This document shows, piece by piece, positions 22,663 to 35,448 of a stretch of DNA of 64,000 nt; within the stretch, counting starts at the first letter, position 1, and each line of letters starts with the position of its first letter. The position numbers and the translations under genes are program-made. This DNA comes from Blasia pusilla (Eukaryota; Marchantiophyta; Marchantiopsida; Blasiales), in NCBI GenBank assembly GCA_050084515.1, contig CM114272.1:17112001-17176000 (forward strand). The letters are read 5' to 3'. The notes beneath the pieces were generated by a model. The model was not told the origin of the DNA. It was given only the letters and a program-made list of their open reading frames with translations, and did not search any database.

Positions 22663-25600
22663 TCACATCTGCTCCCGTAGACGGGCATAAACGTTGAGCC
22701 CATTCTGCACTAGCAATGTTGACGCCATCCGATAATGAGCCGGGCGATTCATAGGCCCGGCATTAATGAACTCGAAGAAACGGCAGAGAGTAGCTGCGAC
22801 GATTTTCAGATTTTCGACAGTTGACTCGGCCGGCACATTCGTGTGAAGATGGGCCTGTATTTGAAACAGCAACCGTGGTCACCGTAAACGATGGAGTAAC
22901 GTCAATTACAGAGCAGGTTAGTTTCTCACAGGTGTAACATAAAAAGTCTTTAACCTCATCACAAGCATGCCTAAGGTCTCGAAGTAACCTTCAGAGGCCA
23001 GGATACATAGCCTCTCAAATCCAGGGTTAGAGCCTCAGAAGTTAGAACTTGGCAAGTCCCGCCTGTTTATAGGGTAGCCGGTTCCCTGGTACGTCGAAGA
23101 ATTTCATACCTAAACCCTAGTAATTTAGATGATTCATTCTCGTCAAGGATTAATTATGTAGGTGTCGAATCCTTCAGTTAATGCTCAAGACTTGGTAGAA
23201 ATGGATTACTTCTAGAGCATTGAAGATGGGACGCAGTTTACAGAGAGATTTACGTTAGTACCTGAAATGCTAGAAATTTGTACTCCGACTCGGGTATGGG
23301 CGTCAACTTTCCCTTCTCCAGCCACCGATTTGGATTGAAAGTCTTTGCATCAGGTCCCCATATGGAACTCATGCGGGCCATGCAATACGGTGCAAAGAAG
23401 ATTGTGTTACCTCTCCCAGATGCCACTTCGGTTTTGTCCGGAAGTTGGTCGTCTGCTGCTATTTCTCTGGGATCCTGCAGTGAATGGGTGGCTAAAATTT
23501 CAATTTTCTTTCCCTACCGAAGCGGATCATGAACTCCCAACGCAAAATTTGCAGTACTTGTGCCATCAAACAAAGCTTGTATAAACAGCCTGAGAGTTAA
23601 GTTCCATGTAAGTGTAAGATTTCTCACGAGAGGCACTGCAGGAAAGAGTCGCATAGTCTCTTGAAGAACAGCTTGAAGATATGTCAGCTCACGCAGCGAG
23701 TCGGACGTGAGTATGGCAGAGAAGGATTGAACCCTCCGGTTCACGACGTCCAGGTATGCCTTCTGCCTCTTTACTTGCTCGTCGATGTCATCCTCCACGG
23801 CGTCGTCGACGTCAAGCTCGATCCACTCATACCCCGTGGAAGATTCAGAGGCAGTTTGTCGCCTGTCATGGAACTCACGCAGCTCTTCGTAGAGTCGGTA
23901 CGCAATGTCCTGGTTCTGCGTCATCATGTACACAAACCAGGTGAGCGTGACTGCAGTTGTATTGCGGCTTGATACCACGAAGTTCAGCACCATATTGCGT
24001 AGTTTTTCATCCAATTTGTGATGATCTGAATTGTCGTTGTGCGCGAGGAACGTCGATATGATGTCACTGAACTTCGTGGACCTTCCTGTCTGCAAGACGA
24101 GGTTTATTGATTAATATGGTGAGATGTGCAGGTGCCAATGTAAAGATCGTTGCTTTATAAACAGCGAAAACTCGTAAGAGTAAGTCACAGAGAAGTTAAT
24201 GTTCCCTGGAGAACGACCCTTAATCAGGGCGGTACACCAAGGTCTCACTATGAAGCTGGGGTCACGAATTCACATGTAGAAAATGTTGCTGCTAAAACTG
24301 TATTTGCAATTCTTAAATATACCTCGGCCCGATCCTCCATATCAACTGCACCAATTTTAATGCTCCAGGTGAGATGGCTCAAAAGCTCCAATTTTCTCTC
24401 GACTATAACCTTGTGTGTAAAATCGTCGATAACTTTGATACTGTTTGCCAGCTTTCCTTCGTCGCCTAGACCCAGGATGCGCTTCACTTTCCACAGAGGA
24501 TCGATAAAGCGCCGAGTCATGATATCGTTGGCGGAGTCGAAGGCCTCAGCAAACTCGCTTCTTGGAAGAGGAAGCTGGATAGGTAGAGGACTGATCTCCG
24601 CTCCGAAGCCCACTTCTCCAAGAGCCTCTAAAGTTATTCTCAGAAGTAGTTCCTGTTTGGGGCCACACGGTGACCGTCAGAATTCATGATTTCTAGTAAT
24701 GATTTGTTCGCATGTCAATCAAGCGCGCGGTTTTAAGATTGGTGGCAATGATTTAAAGTGATTCATATTTCGTTCTACAGCTGTTAGAATCGCCTGCAGC
24801 ACCTGTATGTCGACGGAGATTCCCTCGTAAGCCACCTGGGAGACAAGTCCGGCGAGCTTGCAAGCTTTTTCCTTGAATGCCAATGCAGAAACTTCACCAA
24901 GAGATGGTCTGTGGTACTCTGAGATTGGCCACCTCGTCATGATCCACTTATCCTCCACTTCATCGACACAGTTACCCAGCAGTTCTTCCATACGCTTGTT
25001 ACTCTGCAGCATCGAGTTTAAGGTTCAAACAAACGCCAGCCAAGATTAATCATCCATTCATCTTCCCTAAATCAATTGCAGTTGGATTAGCCGCAAACTT
25101 GGGAGTAAATATGGAAAGTCAAATGATATCTCATAAACCAGACACCCATGATTCTTGTTCGCTGCACTCCTGAATTGAAATTGAACATGCATTCGACAGA
25201 TCGACAAGACTCTAACTGAAACTTAGCGCTATACTTTCACAGGCTCGGGGTTTCTGGAGCAACTTAAATCTTGATGGACAGGACTCCGACGGTCTCGACT
25301 TGATGATGAAAACGATCACAAAGATAAGAAAAGTTCGATGACTGATGTACACATTGTGACAATTCAATGTATAAGTTGCATTGCGTGACAATGGAAAGAT
25401 GCATGGAAGATTCCAGAGCACTTGATAGACGCGAGTTAAGAAACCGCACTTTAGGATAATTGGTGCTGTTTGTCTGGAGCAAATGCTTGACATTGTCTGG
25501 GCACGCCGTGAAGTATCTCATACCACCGAAGGGCATGGGCACGCAGGCGGTCCAGTTTATTTGCAAGTAGGATAAGAGCCAGTCATGCATTCGGCTGTAA

Positions 25601-25821
25601 TTTCGTAGCTGCTCTATAATTGAGCCCAAAAATGGCCACTGCTTCGGGCCCAGGCGACCCCTTTGCCTCCGCCGATACCAGAACACGCTTAACATTACTC
25701 CCAGAATGACGAAGCAGATTTGCAGTATGTACGAGGTCGTCAACGAGCCCAAGAATGTTTTCATGACGTTTTCGTGTGTCTTGGACCCTTGAAAAGGCTC
25801 AATAGTTTTGCCAGTACGCAT
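22663..25821 (-). CDS. cytochrome P450-like protein, CYP86 clan (CYP704-like), six exons, heme cysteine missing
   Basis: Modelled on the - strand as exons 25821-25450, 25003-24803, 24652-24323, 24089-23628, 23474-23262 and 22854-22663. All introns are GT-AG and phase 0, giving 589 residues with no stop. A membrane anchor spans about residues 31-48. Proline/basic hinge GPKQWPFLG is at about 58-66. C-helix W-xxx-R is in exon 2 (WIMTR). I-helix is SSRNTT (341-346) where the family has AGRDTT. The K-helix ExxR is ETMR (445-448). FNPNRW is near 501-506. The heme loop F-xx-G-x-R-x-C-x-G reads FQAHLHTNVP (525-534): Gly, Arg, Cys and Gly are all replaced, with Asn at the heme-ligand position, yet loop length to the conserved KIVAATL is exact. 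Relatives omega-hydroxylate fatty acids at the ER, for example for sporopollenin. Catalysis is unlikely here. It is a pseudogene with an open frame or a heme-less paralogue. ATG at 25821 or 25764 could be the start. Confidence 0.8.
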
Positions 25822-28480
25822 CGTTTCAGATGGATCAATCCGCGCAACTTGAAAATTTCAGCGGCTCTGCGAACTCAGGAAGATCTATCCAGCGGTTAGA
25901 AAGCCTAAAATGGGTCAAAGACGAGAAAATTGCATCGTTTCTGGACATGACTTGCTGATTATTTTACCTTAAGCATACCTGGGAATTATATCAAATGTTG
26001 ACCACAAATTGCTTCAATGGAAGGAAAGATCGCTACAATTCTCTCCATCAATTCGTGATCATCCATCTCGAATTCGAAGTACCAGACTCGACCGAATCAC
26101 AAGCTTGATGGGTGGACCATCCGGGTTACAGAATGCATAGGAGTCACCGTGGCCATGAATGTAATTTTCTAGCACCTTCGCAGAATGAGACTCGTCCAGG
26201 AAAATTGCTCGCTCATGGACGTCGAAAAATTACGTCGCTGAAAGAACTAGAGCCCTCCAAAGATCTACTGCCGGAGGTAATACACACTGACAAGTTCACC
26301 TCATAGACATCAATGTTTTGCTCAAACTACAGGCGGAATTCAGAATGGGTAAAACTTCAATTCTCAAAATGTTCACGCCTCCACTTTGGAGTATAGTTCG
26401 AGATAGGCGTAGTATCATAAGAGGCAGCCCCAGATATCCAAGGTTCAACTGATTGTGAGTGGGATTTAACAATACTATTTGATCAAACCTGAATAGGTGA
26501 TGTAGTGTTAACAAGATAATAAGGTCATGGGTCACGAGCAAGCTGTATGATCGAGCAGTTGAAACCCAACACCCACGTGAATTTGAACACAAATTAACGG
26601 ACCCAATCCTAACGTACATGTTTACACCCCCAGGCATCCTCCCTACCACTCACACCTTTTCTTTCAAATTCAAATCGCGATGCCTTCATTGTACGTAACT
26701 GTATGGTGATTCGTCCATAGACTGATCGTAGCGCAGTGACACGAGTCTCTTCTATTAAAATGTAGATCGCCAGTGACCTTCATTGTAGTTCAAATAAAAA
26801 ATCTAATACATTTTTCCCTTTCAACGAGTGTGCGGCCTTGAGAGGGGAGGCCGTAATGAGTTACTAAACACATTGATAGTCTAAACTCAAGACGACGAGA
26901 AAAAAGAACGAGTATATGTGTGAGGCCGTAAAGAGTACGAATGAAAGTGGGAAATAACGATTCGTGCATCAAATTGACGCGACAAGATAAGGGTTTAGGA
27001 TGTACATTTGTGTAAATCATTTCAGTATTTTATTTCAATACTTTATAAATTACACCTTTAGTCATTTTATTTGAATGGTTATAGCTTCCGATTTAGATGG
27101 AATGTTTCATCATTTTTTGAGTAAGAAAATAAGTTTGAATCGTTTGTGGAATTGGACAATGAGACTTATTAGTAGTTGCAGCAAAAATTGGATGAATAAG
27201 GAATTGAAACTTATTTGGGAACTTCTAGTCATAATGTGGATAGAACAATTCATTATTAGCGAATACGAGAGTAGGCAAGTATATTCTAATCTTATGCAGA
27301 GTTTATCTTGAGATTTATTAATAGTCATAGCAAAAGTTAGACGAATATGGAATTGAAACTTACGGTAAACCAAAATCAAATGAAATTAATGGAATACGTA
27401 GAAAAAAAATTCAATCTCCAAACTTCTTTCATGTAATAATTTTGGCATCTATCATACCAATTTTGACAAATATAGTGCACTAAAAAATTTCTAAGTTTTA
27501 GACTCCCTTGATGATTGTAATTTCCTTGAAGTTGTACTTTTACATAAAATTAGGACAGAAGTTCATTCAATCTAAATCGAAATCTTCCCCACAACAACAT
27601 ATCCATTCCTCTATTCCACTCATCCTCGTTTGCAAGCAATTGAGTCTCTATTTTCCATCGAGGATTAGAGTAGGAAGAAAAAATGTTCTTGAATAGATAA
27701 GTTTATTTTTCAATTCTTCTCAAACTCTTGGGCGTGCGATGGCGTGAGATTCATAAATGAAAAATAAAATTTGACAACTATGCCAAATTTCTAGAGATCT
27801 TCTTGCACTAAAAAATTCAAATATTGTCTCAGATGTACTTGCATGAACATAATGAAAAAATAGATTATTTTCTGATTCGTAGGAAAAACATTATTGCTGC
27901 TAGCGAGGCTGCAATCCCTTGGAAAACCCTATATCATAAAGTCCTTGCAAGCATGAGGCTCGCCAATTAGATTTTTTGCAATGAAGATATAGACGTATGA
28001 TAGTTGGTGTATGGAATTAAATGAGCTTGCCGCGACCTACTCGTGCATGGTCACATATATGTTGGGAAAGTAAAAACGAGGTTGCCTTTACCTTAGCGGC
28101 ATCCAAATGCACTCTGAAGGTTATGCGTTTAGATTTTGCAAAAATAGAACTTTAATTCTAATTTTGTCTAAAGCCTTTGTCATCCATTCGTGGTACTAGG
28201 GCTCCGATGGGCTGACTTAAAGGGACCCAATTAAAACTTGAGATCCCATTCGGCCTTAATCTTCTTAAGGAGGAATATCGTATGGTTAGTTATTAGAATA
28301 AAAGAATGATGTGGGTGAATTCCTCGTGGCCGCGTCAAATCAAATATTATAGGAACTAAATTATCCTATGGCTTCTGTTATGCGCATACATATTACTACA
28401 CAACATACATCGTTGTCACCGAAATATACACACAAGATACCATACTAACTCCAAGGCCGACAATGTGAGTATCATCTGCC
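25822..28480. other. intergenic stretch, no gene recognised
   Basis: It contains the P450 upstream region and AT-rich DNA. One imperfect 53-bp direct repeat pair is present at 27161-27214 and 27310-27362. Short open frames show no family motifs. Confidence 0.5.
27161..27362 (+). repeat. imperfect ~53-bp direct repeat pair
   Basis: Copies at 27161-27214 and 27310-27362 share GA(G)A(C/T)TTATTA...GCAAAA and end GGAATTGAAACTTA, 149 bp apart, with about ten differences. The origin is unknown. Confidence 0.6.
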
Positions 28481-30387
28481 AACAAAAGTGGTACCAAGAA
28501 TGACAATACACCTAGGGGGCAAGAGCCATTATGGCTCCTTGAAGGCGGGAGGTAGGAGTGGTGACATAGGAAATGCCAAGAAGAGGCAAGTCTCGCATAA
28601 GGAGCCGCGGAGCACAGCTATTGAGGTCTGGGAGAAGGAAGGGAGAGCGTCGGACGGGGAGAGGAAGTAATGAGGAGCCGGGCAGCTGCATAGGGCAGCG
28701 TGCCTAAAGGAGGGTCGGGTAAACGAGCATGCAGTTGGGAGAGCGAGAGTAGCCCGGGACTGGGGCAATTAAGAGGAAGGAAGAGCCGCAAAAGGCGGGA
28801 GAAAAGGACTTTCGGGGAGGATGGAAGGGTCTTCCTAGGGTGGCGGGCCACTTGTGCAGGCCCGCATTAAACCTTGAGATGGAAAAGAGGAGGGAGAGCC
28901 CCGAGAAGACATGAGCTCTTTATAGGGCCGTGTACGCAGTTGAGGCCGGACGGAGTAAGCCAAAACGAATGAGGTAGGATGGACCGAACGTGGTAGGGTC
29001 GACGGTGTGGCCAGACTATCAGGTTGGAGTCAGTCGAGGTTAGGGCAGAGTATGTGGCCAGAGCCATGATATGGTTTTAGGAGATTTACATGGTTTGGCG
29101 GATGTGGTGGAGCTACTTACATAGTTAGGAGAGCTACGTAGTTGAGCGGGCTTGTATTGAGTTTTTCAGAGTTGAGATTTTCCAGACATTATTTTCAGAA
29201 GACTGCACGAACTGGCAAGGTGGGTGAGTTACACCAACAATTACTGATGGAGTGTGAGTATGCTGATGCTGACGGGTAGTCTGCATCTGTTGACGGGAGA
29301 ATCGACTTGCTATGCAAGAAGATGGTTATGTTGCGGAGGTTGTTGTACCACATGGAGGAGTCAGTGTTGACGGTGCAGTAGATTGATGGCGGGCGTGTTC
29401 AGGTTATCCATTTGAGTGCCTTTTCCCGAGCTTATCTTGTGTGATTGAGAGTGATGGTTATTGGGTAGTTGTTGGTGGTAGATGGGTGCAGCGATGGTGA
29501 TGAGTGTAGACTCCTTTCATGTGTAGCATGTTGGTGGATATACGGCGGTTGCCGAGTAGGGATCACATGTATGACTTGAGAGTGTCAGTAGTTAGGTGAG
29601 TTAGTTGGGGGGCTCATGGTGAGCTTGAGTGTTGAGCGTGTGTGAAGCCGGGTGTGTCATCACGGGATTGACATTAGTGTAGGTGAGCTAGTGAGAAGTG
29701 TGGGAGACTCTTGGTGAGTCTGAGTGCTTGAGCGGGTGAGATAGGGTTGTCATCACGGCGTTCTTCCACGGTTCAGAAGAATGGGGTAGTACGAGTAATG
29801 GTAATGGCGTGACACGGAGTGGTGTGAGGTATCGAGGGGTTTCGGGTGAGGAACCACCCCGACTCCCATCCGTGGCTGGATCATCATGACTAGATATTGC
29901 ACCTGGTGACGAGATCTCGGACGGGGACGATGATACGTGGAGAGAGATGGACTACATGGACCATTGAGGCATGTGTTGTTTCTCGGGTGCAGTAGGGTCC
30001 ATAGATTTAGATGATTTTATCTTGGAGTTTGACACGTGGTACGACTTCCAAGAGATATGGACCCCTACACGGTTCAACCCTTTATGGCATGGAAGGGGTT
30101 GTTCCAGCACTTGGAGAGTCTGCCAATGGATGACTACATGGAGTTATGATCTCTATACTCTGTAGAGATCGATGCATGGAGAATGTATTGGGCTCCAGGG
30201 TATGTGGCCACTAGTGGTCGCAAGGCGTATGATGGGATAGTGAGGGCGGAGAGACCTACACCATCAGCTCAAGGACTAGATGGAGAAGATGGCAATGAGA
30301 GTGGTGAGGTGGCAGAGACCTCTTGTGGTAGAGAACCACCAAGTTTCAGTCCTATAGTGGAGTTCTTCTGACAGTTGGGGAGGAGCT

Positions 30388-30392
30388 ACTAG
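30388..30392 (+). other. target-site duplication ACTAG, left copy
   Basis: ACTAG directly precedes TGTCGCACCC of the chromovirus LTR and recurs at 36445-36449 directly after the other LTR. Joining across it restores the gag match with copy A. Confidence 0.95.
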
Positions 30393-31395
30393 TGTCGCAC
30401 CCCTACTCTCCTTGAACGTCAATCTTTAGTGTTGCGGGAGCGTACGTTCAGTAGGTCACAAACTCATCGCTGATCTGCACCCAAACACACACTCTTGTTA
30501 GTCGGGTCTAGGCCAACCAGCGTTCCAACCCACCGAGTCCTCAACTCGGCGTCTCATCAAGCTCAACCTTCCTTAGTTCCTAGTTTCCAAAACATGGCAA
30601 GTCCTTCAAGACTTGGAACAGACTTCCTGGTTAGTCCAGGGATCTGAAACAACACTTGCGCGCCTAGCGATCCCAACTGTTCAACGGTCCTCGGGTGAGT
30701 TCCGAACCGAGACCCAAGTAATTGAGTCGCGGGGTGGAATCCAAGAGGGATGTCTAAAATCGCCTCAATGGACTTGGTGCAGGTTTTCCAACCCAACCCC
30801 CAAACTCGCGTTCCGTTCCATGCCCTTGAGCCGCCCCGCGGCGCCCAAAGTGGGGTTTGGGTTCCAAGCACTCTCGGAGACCTTCCCCTTTACTAGTACT
30901 TTTGGTTTTCTCCAATAACCCTTCCCCTTTGGGAAAAGAGGGTCGGGCCCTTCATTGTGGCCCTCAACCCGACTCCACTTACAGTCGTTTTCGGGTCGTA
31001 TCTCGGCCGCTGCTTATGCGTTTGCAGCGATATTTAATGCGTTTGGATCGGCTCTCTATAAGCTTTCCAACGCACTCTTATTTGCTCCAAACGCATCTTG
31101 TTGCTAAAAGTTATGGCCATAAATACAGTCGGAAACTCTCAAACGCTAGTGGCGTTCCAAATCCGGATCTTTCCTTTGGCAACCCACTTCCTAGACTCGA
31201 CTTCTTTCAAGTCTCATTCCGCGTTTGGTCTAGGTTTCTCAGTCGCGACCATAACATCTGAAACGTGACTCCTCGCTCGCGTCTCGTCTCTTGTCTCCTC
31301 TTTGAGACAACTCCAACGCGCAAACCATCTTAGCATGAGCCCGCTAATGTTCCGATGTTCCGCTTGGCACTTGTTTGGTCATGAGGGTCGCGACA
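30393..31395 (-). repeat. 3' LTR of the chromovirus
   Basis: 1,003 bp, TGTCGCACCC...GGGTCGCGACA on the + strand. It differs from its partner mainly by single-base indels clustered at about 30640-30850, while the following roughly 400 bp (30860-31250) is nearly identical. Confidence 0.95.
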
Positions 31396-31409
31396 CTCAC
31401 CCCTCTTTT
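31396..31409 (-). other. polypurine tract of the chromovirus
   Basis: On the - strand AAAAGAGGGGTGAG lies immediately before the 3' LTR, the expected site and composition for the plus-strand primer. Confidence 0.85.
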
Positions 31410-32083
31410 AGAGGTTGATGCCCTCATCAACGCAAACCTTTGTTATGTCAAGTCTCCTAGGCAGCCTACCCCTTGACATTGAATTGCGTTCTGGTGGCTA
31501 ACCCGCAATTCCTCTTAGTCTCTAGTTTTCGCTTTGCCCCACTTAGAATTATTAGCCTCTCCTCTTTGATAAGCGTGGACTAGTTCCAAGGAACTAACCT
31601 ATCAAATAAGCTAACTAAGTGTGCAACCTTAGACTCTTTTGACTCATTCCTGTAAACATCACACCTGTTTACCTGGTCCACAAATCGTACTACTTTTGGG
31701 TCGCTCTCGTATTCGACTTAGGCGTCACTAAGTTTACTTATGTGGCCAAAAGTAAGATCACCCCAGGCCCCAAGACAGACTTCGTCTGCCCCGCCGACGC
31801 TAGGGCGAGCCCGAGTGTAATCCAACACAAGGTCTTGTTCTAGGTGCTTATCCACATACGAGCTCTCACCTCAAATACTCCTTGTCTGTCCTCTTGTCGT
31901 ACATCCTAAGCCTATGATGAACGACTCATAGCCATGCACTACCATAACAAATTGCAATCAACTCTGGCATCGAATCTCCAAATCCATTCACTCCTTTATT
32001 GCAACACTAGCATATTCTAGTTACAACGGCCTTTGGCCCAAGATTCCACTGGTTACAAGTCATGTCTCTAGCTTCTCCTTGTA
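31410..32083. other. 3' untranslated part of the chromovirus
   Basis: About 670 bp between the end of the integrase-chromodomain frame and the polypurine tract. No coding signal was seen. Confidence 0.6.
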
Positions 32084-33420
32084 CTAACGTATGTGCTTCG
32101 CTTGTGTACGCTTGAAGTCGCGCAACAAGTCTTGCGCGTGTTCCAAATCCGCCTCCGCAATCCAAGTCGCCTCCTTCACATGGTAGCCCTTACATTTTAC
32201 CAAGTATTCATACTTGTTGGCCCGACGCCTCGAACGTAAGATGGTCTCCACCTCAAACTCCGGCTCTTCATTTACGATGACCGGGTGCGATCTCACCACC
32301 TGTCTCCGCGCGAAACGTCCATTCTCTTGAAGATATTTCTTCAACAATGACACATGAAAGGTCGGGTGAATCTTGAACTCGTCCGGCAGCCTCAACGTAT
32401 ACACATCCTCAAACGGGTTTGCCACAATCACATACGGTCCAACATACTTGGCCGACAGCTTCGCAGACAACTCTTTCGGAAGAGTGAGGTTCTTTACACT
32501 CAACCACACTTGTTCTCCAACTTGGAATCGTACTTGGCGCCGACTCTTGTTAGCATGCTTAACGTACCTCATTTGAGCCTTTGCAAGACTTCGCCTCGCG
32601 CGCTCTTCTTGTTCTCGCATCTCTACCAACAAACCTTCTGCCGTCGCTTGTCGTGTTCGTGCCAATGTAGTACCCTTCGAAAGGGCTAGATCAAGAGGCC
32701 CTTCTGGCTCTTGTCCATTTTCCAGGACAAACGGAGATTCTCCAGTTGCAGAATGCTTGGTCGAGTTGTAGCAGTACTCCGCCATGCTCAGCCACTTGAC
32801 CCAATCGCGTTGATCAAAGACGACATAATTCCTAAGTAAATCTTGATTCACGATAGAGTTTACCTTTTAGTATGTCCATCCATGTGGGTGGAAAGCCGTC
32901 TTGAAACTCAGCTTGGTCTTAAACCTTCGAACAAGTGCTTCCGAAAGCATCGGTAAACTTTGATCCCGATCTGAAACAATGCTCCTCGGCAAACCATGAG
33001 CACGCCACCAGCTATCGAGGAATAGTTCTTGCCGTCGTATACGCCGTTGTGGAATCCACCGTCGGCACGAATCTCGCCAACTTGCTAAACCGATCAACAA
33101 TCACAAGTATAGCGTTGTATCCCTCAGATTCCGGAAGACTCGTGATGAAATCCATACTCACACTTTGCAAGGGTCCTTGGGATCGGCAGGGATGCAAAGC
33201 AAGCCCTGTTTCTTATCATAAGAGACTCTATTCACTTGGCAGTCACAGGTCTTCACATATTGAGCGACATCCTCTTTCATGTTGGGCCAAAAGAACCGCC
33301 GGCAGAACAACTAGCGAGATTTCTCTCCTTTATGTCCTGCCAAGGGCCCGTCGTGACACTCCGCTAACACCTTGGTTCGCATCCTGCCTTGCCCTACATA
33401 GATCCTACTCTGTTTGAACC
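32084..33420 (-). pseudogene. gypsy integrase with C-terminal chromodomain, broken
   Basis: On the - strand this runs from an H2C2 zinc-binding region (ECHDGPLAGHKGEKS, then KTCDCQ, about 33360-33235) to the core ([15 protein letters not shown], about 33160; IVSDRDQ, about 32970). The final catalytic glutamate region, usually HPQTDGQTE, reads HPHGWTY followed by a stop near 32867, so the triad is incomplete. The 255-residue open frame 32851-32084 then holds the integrase C-terminal domain with FHVSLLKKYL (about 32345-32316) and a chromodomain (VETILRSRRRANKYEYLVK, then TWIAEADL, about 32250-32145). Chromodomains steer such elements toward particular chromatin. Frame changes occur near 33200, 33100 and 32860. 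Confidence 0.9.
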
Positions 33421-33644
33421 TGAGTAAACCGTGCCTCAAGCTTATGTTGGCCACCTTCTCACCCTGCTTCAACTTCCTCGGTACTCCCTCGCTTGAGCAT
33501 CCTTCATATATCCTTCACGAATCCTTCTTTCCAGATCTGTTTCTTTAGGGAACATTGCTCTCAAGACTGTGTCGTGGATGGCATGTGTTCCTCCTTGCGA
33601 CTTAACATCTAGAATCACATTATCTTTACGGCTTGTGAATCAAC

Positions 33645-34195
33645 TCAACATCCCATCGCCAAGGTATCATGCCATCGCATTGATTGTTTTGGTGTCACTC
33701 GATCCTGGGTCTCAAAATACTTGAGTGATATATTATCGGTGAATACTCGAGTCCTGTGGAGCCCTAGATAATGCCGCCACTTCCTCAAGCAATGTACCAC
33801 CGCGAACAACTCTTTCTCGTGAGTAGGCCATCTCCTTTCAGTATCGCTAAGCTTCTTGCTCTCATATGCCACCGGTCTCCCTTCTTGCACCAACATTCCT
33901 GCAACCGCGAAATCACTAGCATCGGTATGCACTTCGAACGGAACGGCTTGTCAAACTCCGGCAGCTTCAACACTGGTTCATGCGATAGAATCTGCTTCAC
34001 TCGGTTGAATGCCTCATTAACTTCCTGGGTCCAAGTCGTGTTCACAAACTTTGGTGTCCAATCCGTGAGAGGTCTAACAATTCCCGAAAAGTTTTTCACA
34101 TAAGTACGATAAAACTGCACCGCACCTATGAACCTCCTCATTCCCTTTACAGTGGATGGGGGTTTCCACTCGGAAATCGCCTTCACCTTCTCCAT
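33645..34195 (-). pseudogene. gypsy RT thumb and RNase H remnant
   Basis: The - strand frame from 34195 begins at EKVKAISEWKPPSTVKGMRRF, the region after the RT catalytic core, and continues FIGAVQFYRTYVKNFS. RNase H follows in another frame at 33932-33645 with TDASD, EKELFAVV and FTDN, so the D-E-D residues remain. RNase H removes RNA template during reverse transcription. The RT palm with its YxDD motif is absent, because the upstream joint near 34200 abuts the gag zinc knuckle. Confidence 0.88.
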
Positions 34196-35305
34196 GTCTG
34201 GGTTGACGCCAACAGATGCTTAGCAGCAAACCCAATCATACTCCCATTACTAACCTTCGGTTTTGAACACCCTTTTGCCAGGTGTCCAGGTTTGCCACAG
34301 TTGTAGCATACTACCTTGCCGTTCCCTGACTTTGAGTGTTGTCCTCCTTTTGGTTTCGCATGAAGTTCCACTCGTTTTGCTGCCAGGGCAGACGACTCTC
34401 CTGGTTCTGCTGGCCCCCACTCTAGCCTCTTTTGAACGCCTCCTTATTTTTCGACTTCTTCGAAAAAACTTTTGGCTTGAAGGGTTTCTGGGTTTGGACC
34501 TCATTGTCTCCAATCCGCTCCGCTACCTCAGAAGATCCGCGCAGGTCTCTGGCAACGTCGGCATTCGGTAAAGGGCCTTTTCAGCGCTCGGCTTGAGTCC
34601 ACTAATGAAGATAGCCTTCTTCGCGTGCTCATCCATCTTTGGACTAGAAGTCAGCTTCGCACTAAACTCCCTCATATACGCGCTTAAGGAACCACTCTGC
34701 CGCATCCGCACGCATTCCACTGTGTCGCGCAACCCTTGGTACTCCGGAGTGAACCGATCCCCAATCAACTCCTTGAACTCCTCCCAACTCAGAGGTGACT
34801 CGCCGCCCAGATATTCCTCTCGTTGAGCTGTCCACCATTGTAGAGCATGATCCTTCAAGAAAGTAACGGCTACCGTCACCTTGTCCTGCTCAGTAGCCCT
34901 CTGCGCCTCGAAGTACACTTCCAGTTCCGTAAGGAAATCCTTCACTTTCCGCGAGCGCCCCACTCTAGTGAATGGCGTGGGCAGGTTCGTCTTGCAGAGC
35001 TTTTTGCCCGCACCCGGGTTTCGAGTGGCCTCTAACTCTGCAATCCGCTTGCTTTGCTAGGACATCTGCTCCACCAACACCTTCAATAAGTCCAATGTCT
35101 GGCTCGACTCGGTCCGTTCCCCTGAGTTTGGGCCCACTGGCCCCGCGGAAGGATTCGCCTCCGAAACGTCCTCACAACTGGCGTTCAGCTCTTCGGGAGT
35201 CTCCGTCTCCTCTATAGCTTCACGGTCCGGCATTGGTTCCTCTCTTGGTTCACGTTGCTTGATTCGGCGCTTCTTGGGTTGTTCTCCCTCGATCGCCATT
35301 TCCAA
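34196..35305 (-). pseudogene. chromovirus gag with CCHC knuckle
   Basis: The - strand frame starts at 35305 with an acidic and basic N-terminus. A TAG lies near 35057. The retrotransposon gag domain at 34963-34523 contains FLTELEVYFEAQRATEQDKV, ALQWWTAQREE and FKELIGDRFTPEYQGLRD. After a frame change the zinc knuckle CYNCGKPGHLAKGC sits at 34267-34308. Immediately after it the sequence switches to the RT thumb, which marks the large internal deletion. The protein would form the particle shell and bind RNA. Confidence 0.9.
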
Positions 35306-35434
35306 GCCAACTCACTCAGATCTCCTCCTCGTTTCTTGCGTCCCTCCTCGAGCGTCTGAGTCTAGCCGCTACCTTGAGTCTCCCCAAGCATCCGGTTGAT
35401 TCCACGACCTCAAGTTCTCGCTCACCAAGGATTA

Positions 35435-35446
35435 GCTCTGATACCA
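35435..35446 (-). other. primer-binding site (initiator tRNA-Met)
   Basis: The - strand reads TGGTATCAGAGC, complementary to the 3' end of plant initiator tRNA-Met, two bases inside the 5' LTR. This fixes the orientation of the element. Confidence 0.95.
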
Positions 35447-35448
35447 CT

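Noticed and set aside
23278-24689. Plus-strand open frames of 60-180 codons
   Set aside because: They are antisense to P450 exons, which show family motifs and splice sites.
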